Positions 24,201 to 31,131 of a stretch of DNA of 37,422 bases are shown piece by piece. Source of the stretch: Deltaproteobacteria bacterium (GTDB lineage: Bacteria > Desulfobacterota > Desulfobacteria > Desulfobacterales > B30-G6); NCBI GenBank assembly GCA_003647375.1, contig QMMS01000006.1, positions 1-37,422 on the forward strand, in the 5' to 3' direction. A program made the translations under genes and the position numbers. A model generated the notes under the pieces. It searched no databases. It had not been told where the DNA came from and saw nothing but the letters and a program-made list of their open reading frames with translations. Within the stretch, counting starts at the first letter, position 1. Every line of letters begins with the position of its first letter.

Positions 24201-24635
24201 ATGTTTAAAAAAATTCTTGTCCCCATCGATGTTGATTATCCCAAAACGGCGGTAGCTGTATATCAAAAAGCAGCTGCGATTGCCGGATTGAGCAACGCCG
24301 AGATCCGGGTGGTTAGTGTAATGCCGGGCTTCGGCATGCCCATTGTCGCGTCCTATATCTCCGATGAGATACGTGAACAAGCGAAAAAACGGTTTAAGGA
24401 ATCCCTGGAAAAATTTATCAGGGCAAATTGTGATAAAACCGTAACATATCGGGTAAGAACCGGAAAAAACTGGGAAGAGATCATCAAAGCCGCAGACAAC
24501 TGGGAGGCAGACCTGATCGTCTGCTACCACAATCACCGCCGTGAAATTAATGAAGTGTTTAGCGGCTCCTGCTCCCAGCGCGTCTCTGATAACGCGAACT
24601 GTTCCGTGTTACGGTTGCGGAATGTACTATCATAG
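24201..24635 (+). CDS. Universal stress protein (UspA family) linked to a TRAP transporter
   Basis: A 144-residue UspA-fold protein (MFKKILVPIDVDYPKTAVAV start, DLIVCYHNH, and SGSCSQRVSDNANCSVLRLR end). The usual ATP loop G-x2-G-x9-G-S/T is only partly kept: the second GS is present, but the first glycines are replaced in CYHNHRREINEVFSGS, so nucleotide binding is doubtful. In Halomonas elongata the UspA-like TeaD sits in the TeaABC TRAP operon and regulates uptake, so a similar role is plausible here. A GGAG site precedes the ATG, and it is followed directly by a third TAXI protein. Confidence 0.87.
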   Translation: MFKKILVPIDVDYPKTAVAVYQKAAAIAGLSNAEIRVVSVMPGFGMPIVASYISDEIREQAKKRFKESLEKFIRANCDKTVTYRVRTGKNWEEIIKAADNWEADLIVCYHNHRREINEVFSGSCSQRVSDNANCSVLRLRNVLS

Positions 24636-24733
24636 CGGTGCCGACGGACCGAAAGGACATCACCATCGGTTCAGCGCTACCTCGACCGGGTCAGTCTGGT
24701 AATTTATCAGTTGCATATCTCGAGGAGGAAAGC

Positions 24734-25735
24734 ATGATTGCCAAAAAATCCACGCCGTATTCCCACATGCCTTCGTTTTTCAGGCGAGTGCCGATTATTT
24801 GCCTGTTTTTAATTGTCGGGGCATGTATATTCCCTTTTTCCGCCAATGCTTTCGATATCCTTCTAGGCACGGGAGAGCCCGGTACTTTCTCTCACTTTAC
24901 CGGCCGGGTAATCTGTCGGGTGATTAACAGTCACACAAGTGATATAAACTGCCAAACAGTGCCGACGCCTGACGACGTATATAATCTAACCAACCTCCAG
25001 GGTGGCTCCCTGGATATCGGCCTGGTGGACTCACACATGCTTTACGATGCAGTCAACAAGACTGAAAAATTCGAGTATCTGGACATCAGCTACGACAACC
25101 TTCGAAGCCTCATGCCCCTTTATGATGTCCCGGTCACGCTGGTGGTTCGCAAGGATGCAAAAATCACCTCCCTGGCGGGGTTGAAGCATAAAAGGATCAA
25201 TGTCGGATCACCGGGATCCTCCCAGTCCCTGGCTGTTGGTAACATCCTGAAAGCCAAAAACTGGTCCAAAAAAGATTTCAGACTGTTCCAGGAACTCCCG
25301 GCCTCTCATTCCCAGGACACCATGGCATTCTGTCACGGCGATATACAGGCCATGGTTCACATCGGCGTACACCCCAATTCGGAGCTGCAACAGCTGTTCA
25401 AGCTATGCGAGGCCGATATGGTAAATATGGATGACGACGACATTCAGAAAATGATAACCGGCCATCACGCCTTTTCGAGCATGAACATCACTGCCGGCAT
25501 CTATCCAACTCATCCGGAATCGGTTACAACCTTCGGAACGAGGATGATGCTGGTCTCGTCCACAGACCTCGATGAAGAAACGGTTTACAAGATCATCGAT
25601 GCACTATATCGTAGCCGGAAATATCTGAAGAGCGCCCACCCTGCCCTGGGGTCATTGGCGGTAAGTTCATCAGATAAGCCTGACACAGGTGTCAAATTAC
25701 ATCCGGGCGCCGTCAAATATTTTTCCGAGCAGTAA
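24734..25735 (+). CDS. TAXI family solute-binding protein, divergent (third)
   Basis: A 333-residue exported protein. The frame opens at 24638, but ATG 24734 follows a perfect GAGGAGGAA site and begins a signal peptide (IICLFLIVGACIFPFSANA). The mature start FDILLGTGEPGTFSHFTGRV keeps the TAXI glycine pattern but with changed residues, and the blocks KRINVGSPGSSQSLAVG and LHPGAVKYFSEQ confirm the family. It has no permease of its own and could be an alternative binding protein for the permease at 21417 or a sensor-like protein. Two Cys pairs (CRVINSHTSDINC, and FCHGD with LCEAD) suggest disulfides. Confidence 0.88.
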   Translation: MIAKKSTPYSHMPSFFRRVPIICLFLIVGACIFPFSANAFDILLGTGEPGTFSHFTGRVICRVINSHTSDINCQTVPTPDDVYNLTNLQGGSLDIGLVDSHMLYDAVNKTEKFEYLDISYDNLRSLMPLYDVPVTLVVRKDAKITSLAGLKHKRINVGSPGSSQSLAVGNILKAKNWSKKDFRLFQELPASHSQDTMAFCHGDIQAMVHIGVHPNSELQQLFKLCEADMVNMDDDDIQKMITGHHAFSSMNITAGIYPTHPESVTTFGTRMMLVSSTDLDEETVYKIIDALYRSRKYLKSAHPALGSLAVSSSDKPDTGVKLHPGAVKYFSEQ

Positions 25736-25741
25736 TTATTT

Positions 25742-25956
25742 TAGCCTTTTAGGGGTTTAGGCTGTAGACTGTTAGGCGCCTTTCGCTGATTGCCTTCAGC
25801 AACCCTTGGACCCTGCATGCTTGTTTATTGTGTTTCTTGTGTTAGTAGTGTTTATTGAGTTGTTCCCGGCAAACGGTACTCATCTTTCAACACACCGCTG
25901 TTTCTTCAACCCAACGAACCCAAGAAACGCAACAAACCCTATGAACGCCATTATCC
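25742..25956 (+). repeat. Dispersed composite repeat (family D), copy 2
   Basis: The left part (GGCTGTAGACTGTTAGGCGCC and TGATTGCCTTCAGCAA words) is the reverse complement of the DNA at 30912-30935 and 31078-31105; the right part from 25813 matches 14541-14671. It fills the 233-base gap between the third TAXI gene and AmrS, with no gene. Confidence 0.7.
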
Positions 25957-25968
25957 TCCGCCCCTGCC

Positions 25969-26982
25969 CTACAGCCCCACCCCGTCGACAACTGCCCCGC
26001 AGTACTTACAAATGCCATGGATGATGGCGTAATTGTGGACGTTGAACCCCCACCGATCGATGAGAACTTTTCCACATTCATAGCAGAAAGTCTTCTCGCT
26101 CTCCTCTCCGGGGACATTGCCGGTATAAACGTATTTCAGGCCGGCACGAATGCCGATTTCGTGCGCAGTCATCAAGGTCTGGACCGGCGTGGGAGGACGA
26201 TCGGTCAGCTTGTAGGTGGGATGAAACCGACTGATGTGCCAGGGAGTATCGGTGCCTAAAGATGTTGCAATGAACCTTGCCAGATCGGCGAGTTCTGCAG
26301 GGTCGTCATTTAAGCCCGGAATGACCAGGGTTGTAATCTCGAGAAAGATACCACGTGATTTCATGGCAACAAGAGTCTCTTTCACACCTGCCAACCTGGC
26401 GCCGCAGTAAGTTTTGTAATACGCATCACTGAAGGCCTTTAAGTCGACATTGGCAGCATCCAGATACGGACCGATCATGTCCAGCGCTTCCAGAGTCATA
26501 TACCCATTCGTCACAAACAAATTCAATAAGCCCTGTTCATGCGCAAGCCTGGCAGTATCATGAGCAAATTCAAAATATACGGTCGGCTCTGTATAAGTAT
26601 AGGCAATAGACCGGCAGTCGTGCTTTTTGGCGGCAGCTACGATTTCCTCAGGCGGCATGAAATTTCCGATAATCGCACCCTTGTGGTCTTTCGGCATCTG
26701 GGCAATGTCGGCGTTCTGACAGAATTTACATTTAAAATTGCATCCCACCGTTGCAATGGAATAGGAAAGACTGCCCGGATAAAAATGAAATAGAGGTTTT
26801 TTCTCGATAGGATCAACATTTCGTGCCACAACCTTACCATATACCAAGGATACGAGGGTACCGTCACTATTCTGCCTGACCTGGCAGATACCCCGTTTGC
26901 CGTTCTTAATCACGCAGCGATGATGACACAGGTTACACTGTACTTTCTTGTCCGCCAGGCTGTCGAAAAGATAAGCTTTCAT
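25969..26982 (-). CDS. amrS: AmmeMemoRadiSam system radical SAM enzyme
   Basis: A 337-residue radical SAM enzyme. The cluster motif is CNFKCKFC at residues 81-88. It has an extra N-terminal cysteine set (C16, C19, C23, C33 in VQCNLCHHRCVIKNGKRGIC) and a C-terminal zinc-ribbon-like set (CYECGKVL and CKYCG). These, with GIFLEITTLVIPGLND and RFHPTYKLTDRPPTPV, fit AmrS, formerly called PflA-like. Its partners AmrA and the Memo-like AmrB are not next to it. Function is proposed as modifying an unknown target, so only the family is firm. No strong ribosome binding site precedes ATG 26982. Confidence 0.87.
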   Translation of the reverse strand: MKAYLFDSLADKKVQCNLCHHRCVIKNGKRGICQVRQNSDGTLVSLVYGKVVARNVDPIEKKPLFHFYPGSLSYSIATVGCNFKCKFCQNADIAQMPKDHKGAIIGNFMPPEEIVAAAKKHDCRSIAYTYTEPTVYFEFAHDTARLAHEQGLLNLFVTNGYMTLEALDMIGPYLDAANVDLKAFSDAYYKTYCGARLAGVKETLVAMKSRGIFLEITTLVIPGLNDDPAELADLARFIATSLGTDTPWHISRFHPTYKLTDRPPTPVQTLMTAHEIGIRAGLKYVYTGNVPGEESEKTFCYECGKVLIDRWGFNVHNYAIIHGICKYCGAVVDGVGL

Positions 26983-27076
26983 AGTTCTTTTGTGTTTTGT
27001 GTTTGGTGTTTTGTGTTTGGTTCAGCACAGTTGCAAGCATCTTAAATGTTACATTTTATGACAAATAAGAAAAGCA

Positions 27077-27138
27077 ATCACGAAAACACGAAATTTTCAA
27101 GTTCTTTTCGTGTTTTCGACCTTTCGTGTTTTCGTGAT
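27077..27138. repeat. ATCACGAAAACACGAAA palindrome, copy 1
   Basis: Perfect 17-bp arms ATCACGAAAACACGAAA and TTTCGTGTTTTCGTGAT with a 28-base centre that itself contains TTTTCGTGTTTTCGA. The 26983-27259 gap holds nothing else recognisable except short GTGTTTTGTGTTTGG words at 26992. Confidence 0.8.
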
Positions 27139-27259
27139 AAAAGATCTTTTTCTCTCCTAACTTGTCGGGACCGTATCTTAGATTAAATATGGCTGATAAT
27201 GTGTCCAACACCCTCTCTTAAAACCTAAAACGTAACACCTAAAACCAAACGATTTATAG

Positions 27260-28009
27260 CTATGTTGGCGCAACGCCGGTCGACTGTCTTGGCTTATGAC
27301 GTAATGTCATGGGCCGGGTTCTGAACCGGGGAACCAGGGATGCCACCATGCCGGCAAAGGTGCCAAATGGAAAGCGTTGAACAATTTCCGACTTCTCTAT
27401 ATTACAGATGACCTTCCCTGATGACGCAGGAAACTGGCTCACGGTACGCCAGGATATCGGGACCTTTTCTCCCAGGAGCTCACGGATCATGCTTTTGAGT
27501 TCCCAGACACTGTAAAATCGCGCACGGTTGTATATGGTTTGGTGGAAAATGCCCCTGAGGCGCCGCTCGACCCCTTTCAGGGCATAACGGTTCAGGACAC
27601 CCAAAAAAATGCGGTCCTTTGCCACCCGGCAGGCTTCCGATATCGCTTTCACGGGATCTTCCACGAACTCCAATGTGGTCACCAGGCTGGCATGGTTGAA
27701 TGAGTTGTCGTCAAAGGGAAGATCTTCGGCAAACCCCCGATAAAATTCGACTCGATGACCGAATTGCTTCATGGCAATGTCAAGCATGTAAGGGGAAGGA
27801 TCGATGCCCGTGACCTGCAGACCCTTTTCGTAAAAGGGTTTGATGCTCGAACCAATGCCGCATCCGATATCGAGCAGGGATTCGCCTCGAATCGGTTTCA
27901 GCATTTCGATCATGAGGCAGTTCTCAAGATCGGCTTCAGCTCTGCTCCGCGTCTTCATCACCCATTCTTCATAGACGCGTGCATCATTAAAATTAAAGAC
28001 ATAACCCAT
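27260..28009 (-). CDS. Class I SAM-dependent methyltransferase
   Basis: A 249-residue methyltransferase of the UbiE/Methyltransf_11 type. Motif I is LLDIGCGIGSSIKP starting at residue 45, with VTGIDPSPYMLDIAMKQF and the motif around DLPFDDNSFNHASLVTTLEF following. The C-terminal 90 residues (RFYSVWELKSMIRELLG, PISWRTVSQFP) are a family-variable cap that probably sets specificity. The substrate cannot be read. It is bracketed by two copies of a long palindromic repeat (27077 and 28056). The ribosome binding site before ATG 28009 is weak. Confidence 0.87.
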   Translation of the reverse strand: MGYVFNFNDARVYEEWVMKTRSRAEADLENCLMIEMLKPIRGESLLDIGCGIGSSIKPFYEKGLQVTGIDPSPYMLDIAMKQFGHRVEFYRGFAEDLPFDDNSFNHASLVTTLEFVEDPVKAISEACRVAKDRIFLGVLNRYALKGVERRLRGIFHQTIYNRARFYSVWELKSMIRELLGEKVPISWRTVSQFPASSGKVICNIEKSEIVQRFPFGTFAGMVASLVPRFRTRPMTLRHKPRQSTGVAPT

Positions 28010-28055
28010 ATTTTATATTAAACCCAACCCGGAAAATACGGAAAAAAATACTTTT

Positions 28056-28134
28056 ATCACGAAAACACGAAAATATGAAAGCACGAAAAAGGCCTCAACA
28101 AACTGAGATTTTTTAAATATTGTGTTTTTGTGAA
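28056..28134. repeat. ATCACGAAAACACGAAA palindrome, degenerate copy 2
   Basis: The left arm ATCACGAAAACACGAAA is exact; the right arm is degenerate (TGTGTTTTTGTGAA). The gap 28010-28343 also contains a fragment of family E at 28230-28264 and no gene. Confidence 0.65.
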
Positions 28135-28229
28135 TACCTTTAATACCCATCAGAACGTTATTATGACAATCACTATAGATCAAGTAAAAATCAGCAATAG
28201 ATACCCATGTCCTTCTGTATGCTGGGCTT

Positions 28230-28264
28230 TGTTTTGAATATTTGAATTTAGGTCATTGGATATT
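28230..28264. repeat. Internal fragment of the long palindromic repeat (family E)
   Basis: GTTTTGAATATTTGAATTTA followed by GGTCATTGGATATTG matches 33562-33600 of the element at 33396 with a few differences. Confidence 0.6.
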
Positions 28265-28343
28265 GCTCTTCGGCGCAGCTCCGGGTATACTTGAAACACC
28301 TTTTTTCGAACCTATAAGCCAACTTAGGAAAGGATTGATTTAT

Positions 28344-29195
28344 ATGAAAATAAGTGTTGAAATTACAGGTATTTTTCTGTCTGCCGTGATGAGCCTCTTT
28401 ACGGGCATAGCCTCTGCACAACCCATCGACATTGACTGGACCCCTGTTGGCCAAATTAAACTGGAATCTCCGCCCCTGGACGTGGATAGCACTGCAGACG
28501 GAGAACTGGTCTTCGTTCTCATGCCTGGAAAAGTTGTGGTTTACAATGAATCTGCAAACCATCAACTAAACCAGATTCCCGTCGATCAAGGTTATAACCG
28601 ATTAACGTATTCGACCGAAACCGAGACACTGATCTTGACAAGCAGCATCACGAACGACCTCAAAGTCATCCATATTGATCAGGTCTACAAAATTTCTGTG
28701 GAAGGCTCTCCATTTTTGGGACCGGAAAATGCGCCTGTCACCATCGCCGTCTTTGACGACTACGAGTGTCCATACTGTGCCAAGATGGAAGCGGTGTTCA
28801 GCCAGTTGCTTGCAAAATACCCCGAGGATTTGAAACTGGTCATCAAACAATATCCGCTTCGAAATCATCCCAATGCCAGGCAAGCCGCACTAGCCGTCAT
28901 GGCAGCACACAAACAAGGCAAATTTTGGGAATTTCACAGTCAACTCTTTGCCAATTACAAAGAACTGTCGATTCAGAAAATGGATGAAATTGCCGAAAGC
29001 TTTGATCTTGACATGAAACAATTCAGGAAAGACATCCTGTCCCACGATGTCCTGAAACTGATCGTGCGGGACGTCAGGGAGGGGCAAAAAATCGGCGTCA
29101 GTGGGACACCAAGCATATTTCTGAACGGCAAGCAGGTAAAGAACCCTACATTCAGAAATCTCGACCAGTTGATCGAGAGGGAATTGGCAAAATAA
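28344..29195 (+). CDS. DsbA-like thioredoxin domain protein with extra N-terminal beta domain
   Basis: A 283-residue exported thiol-disulfide protein. After a signal peptide (residues 1-25, cleaved near ASA-QP) there is a region of about 95 residues, rich in beta strands (VGQIKLESPPLDVDSTADGE, LVFVLMPGKVVVYNES, and LTYSTETETLILTSS). Then comes a Thioredoxin_4/DsbA domain: GPENAPVTIAVFDDYECPYC with CPYC at 142-145 and the cis-Pro loop SGTPSIFLNGK. The thioredoxin part likely oxidises or isomerises disulfides. The N-terminal part resembles a single beta-propeller blade or NHL-like repeat and I do not recognise it. The AGGAAAGG site supports ATG 28344 over the frame start at 28242. Confidence 0.85.
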   Translation: MKISVEITGIFLSAVMSLFTGIASAQPIDIDWTPVGQIKLESPPLDVDSTADGELVFVLMPGKVVVYNESANHQLNQIPVDQGYNRLTYSTETETLILTSSITNDLKVIHIDQVYKISVEGSPFLGPENAPVTIAVFDDYECPYCAKMEAVFSQLLAKYPEDLKLVIKQYPLRNHPNARQAALAVMAAHKQGKFWEFHSQLFANYKELSIQKMDEIAESFDLDMKQFRKDILSHDVLKLIVRDVREGQKIGVSGTPSIFLNGKQVKNPTFRNLDQLIERELAK

Positions 29196-29219
29196 AATTG
29201 CTTCGCAATTTTATTTTTA
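29191..29219. terminator. Bidirectional intrinsic terminator
   Basis: AATAAAATTGC - TTC - GCAATTTTATT followed by TTTAT, between convergent genes. On the minus strand the same stem is followed by TTTTATTTTGCC. The stop codons of both genes are within it: 29193-29195 and 29217-29219. Confidence 0.85.
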
Positions 29220-30011
29220 TAGGATTTCGGATACGGGTACCAGAGACACGTTCGATCGCTTCAGCCTCTTTGCAAATCGGCCAATGGCTCTGGCAGTCTT
29301 CGGGAATGGGTGGCCGATCCCGATTGCCCTACCGTACAACATGGCATGTTTTTGAAGATTGGCAAGTTGGGACATGATGGCCGATTCTTCGTGGACATTG
29401 TCGAGAAATACGTTCCGGTGGGCTGTGTGCATATGGTATCGCCGTGCGGTTGCATGTGCCAGGGAGTGGCTCGATGTATAACTGTCAACAAAAAACATCC
29501 CCCGGGATCGAATGACCTTCAGGGCATCTCCAATCTCGTTCGGGGATGCGGTAAACCTGGAACCCATGTGGTTATTGACACCCTTTGCAAAAGGGATACC
29601 CCGGATATTGGCCTGCAGGGTTTTTTCGATACGTTGGGCATCATCGCCCACAAACAAAGCACCGGGACCTGGATCACAGCTGTTGTCATAGGGCTCCATG
29701 GGCTGGTGCAACATCACTTCATACCCCTGATCATTGAGTTCAAAGGCAAGTTCCCGGGAGTAAGACACTTGCGGCAGGATGGAAAAGGTTAGAATCTCAT
29801 TCAGTTCAACAAATTGCCAGGCAAGCGACCTGTTGTAGCCGATGTCATCGATAATCAGAGCTATCTTGGGGGGTTGACAGTTCTGAGACCGAACGTTTTC
29901 AACAGCAAATCCTTTGGAGGCGTTGAGTAACCCGAGAAGACCCCCACCTGTCATCAAACAGAAATACTTTATTAACTGTCTTCGGCTGAAACCAGTTGCC
30001 GCTCTGTTCAT
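29217..30011 (-). CDS. Divergent polysaccharide deacetylase family protein (YibQ/DUF610)
   Basis: A 264-residue exported protein. It starts with a twin-arginine-like signal (SRRQLIK with a GGGLLGLL core) and has the divergent polysaccharide deacetylase blocks ALIIDDIGYNRSLAWQF (Asp55, Asp56), EVMLHQPMEPYD, KGVNNHMGSRFTASP and GIGHPFPKTARAIGRF. The family has the NodB-like barrel; the YibQ branch sits near cell-division or envelope genes in many bacteria and its substrate is unresolved. It converges with the DsbA-like gene through a shared terminator. The 30012-30343 gap upstream contains no gene. Confidence 0.86.
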   Translation of the reverse strand: MNRAATGFSRRQLIKYFCLMTGGGLLGLLNASKGFAVENVRSQNCQPPKIALIIDDIGYNRSLAWQFVELNEILTFSILPQVSYSRELAFELNDQGYEVMLHQPMEPYDNSCDPGPGALFVGDDAQRIEKTLQANIRGIPFAKGVNNHMGSRFTASPNEIGDALKVIRSRGMFFVDSYTSSHSLAHATARRYHMHTAHRNVFLDNVHEESAIMSQLANLQKHAMLYGRAIGIGHPFPKTARAIGRFAKRLKRSNVSLVPVSEIL

Positions 30012-30178
30012 ATGGAACCGCCGCTCTGTATCAACACGTATGCTGTCATTTATTTCCGTTTGGGATTCCGTTTAGATGTGCGGAACAAGTCGATCTTACT
30101 TTTCAAGCATTTTCAAAGTGCAAATAATGTTTACCTATGCCATATATTGAGGGAATAGTCAATAACCAATACAATATA

Positions 30179-30207
30179 TTGACAATGTTCGCCGTATTTG
30201 TCATTAA
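30179..30207 (+). promoter_or_regulatory. Possible sigma70 promoter upstream of the TrmO-like gene
   Basis: A perfect TTGACA (30179-30184), 17 bases, then CATTAA, a poor -10. It is the best promoter-like site in the AT-rich gap 30012-30343. The transcript start would be about 135 bases before ATG 30344. Confidence 0.3.
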
Positions 30208-30343
30208 ACAAAAAACGTGGGACAATTTTTTTGTCCATAAAACAATTGAAATGTCGGGAAATTTTTCCATCAAACCCTCAGCCGGAGTTGGAGGGGTGAT
30301 CCACAGCGAAAGCGAGCGCTGTCTGAATGGCAGGAGGACTCCC

Positions 30344-30754
30344 ATGAAAACATCCTATCAGATTTACCCTATTGGATTCATTGAAAAATCCAATGAAATT
30401 ACCGAAATCGATATCTTTGACGAATTCACCGACGCACTTCTGGGTCTGGAATCGTTTTCACACATCCATGTCCTTTACTGGTTCCATCAAAACGACATCC
30501 CGGATAAAAGAAGGACCCTGCGCGTTCATCCGAGAAAAAACGAGCAGAATCCATTGACAGGCGTGTTTGCAACCCATTCACCGATCAGACCCAATCTCTT
30601 GGCCATGTCCTTGTGCAGGATACTATCCATTGCATCCAACCGGATCCGCATCGATACAATAGATGCACACAACGGGTCTCCGGTCATAGACATCAAATGC
30701 TATTTCCCACCAAAAGAACCCTTGGAAAACATCCATTTGCCGGACTGGGTTTGA
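30344..30754 (+). CDS. TrmO/UPF0066 family protein, short form
   Basis: A 136-residue single-domain member of the TrmO (YaeB/UPF0066) family. TrmO of E. coli, about 235 residues, uses SAM to methylate N6-threonylcarbamoyladenosine 37 in tRNA. The family blocks are QIYPIGFIEKS, GLESFSHIHVLYWFH, GVFATHSPIRPNLLAMSLC and VIDIKCYFPPKEP. The motif GVFATxSxxRPNxxxxS is the core of the fold, and the C-terminal extension of E. coli TrmO is missing, as in many archaeal and deltaproteobacterial members. A GGAGG site at 30333-30337 fixes the start at ATG 30344; the frame opens at 30137. tRNA is the presumed substrate, but short members could act on others. Confidence 0.84.
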   Translation: MKTSYQIYPIGFIEKSNEITEIDIFDEFTDALLGLESFSHIHVLYWFHQNDIPDKRRTLRVHPRKNEQNPLTGVFATHSPIRPNLLAMSLCRILSIASNRIRIDTIDAHNGSPVIDIKCYFPPKEPLENIHLPDWV

Positions 30755-30762
30755 TGGATCAG

Positions 30763-30912
30763 GGTCCGAGGGTAACATCGTTCATTGGGTTTGTTGCGTT
30801 TCTTGGGTTCATTGGGTTGATGAAAAGGCGATGTGTTGAAAACTGAATTCCATTTGCCGAGGACAACTCAACAAACACAACGAACACAAGGAACGCAACA
30901 AACAAGCATGCA
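30763..30912 (-). repeat. Dispersed composite repeat (family D), copy 3
   Basis: Reverse complement of 14541-14671 and 25813-25956, including CTTGTTTGTTGCGTTCC words and GGCAAATGGAATTCAGTTTT. The remainder of the 30755-31131 gap is the hairpin array at 31006-31075 and its trailing GCCTACAGTC words; no gene is visible. Confidence 0.75.
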
Positions 30913-31005
30913 GATTTTGGAGGGTAGCTGAAAGCAATTGAGCCATAAGCGTTAAGTTATAAGCGGCCTATAGCTTAATGCTCATCGCTAATAGAAACAA
31001 TAAAT

Positions 31006-31075
31006 GACGCGCGAAACGCTAATGTCGTCCGATAGGACAAATGACAGCGAAAGCTAAATGTCGCCCACAGGGCAA
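31006..31075 (+). repeat. Array of four mini-hairpins with an 18-base period
   Basis: Units AATGAC-GCGCGAAACGCT, AATGTC-GTCCGATAGGAC, AAATGAC-AGCGAAAGCT and AAATGTC-GCCCACAGGGC. Each contains a short inverted repeat (GCG/CGC, GTCC/GGAC, AGC/GCT, GCCC/GGGC) at a regular distance from an AATGTC or AATGAC spacer. Loop and stem sequences differ while spacers stay constant. It is followed by GCGCCTAACAGCCTACAGTC. A related array lies at 34995-35050. Confidence 0.65.
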
Positions 31076-31131
31076 AAAGCGCCTAACAGCCTACAGTCTA
31101 AACCGCTAAAACGCTAAAAAAGAAACCCCCC

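Noticed and set aside
31006..31075. CRISPR-like array
   Set aside because: Units are only about 18 bases, the constant part is 6-7 bases and the variable parts are palindromic, which is unlike CRISPR repeats and spacers; no cas gene is present.
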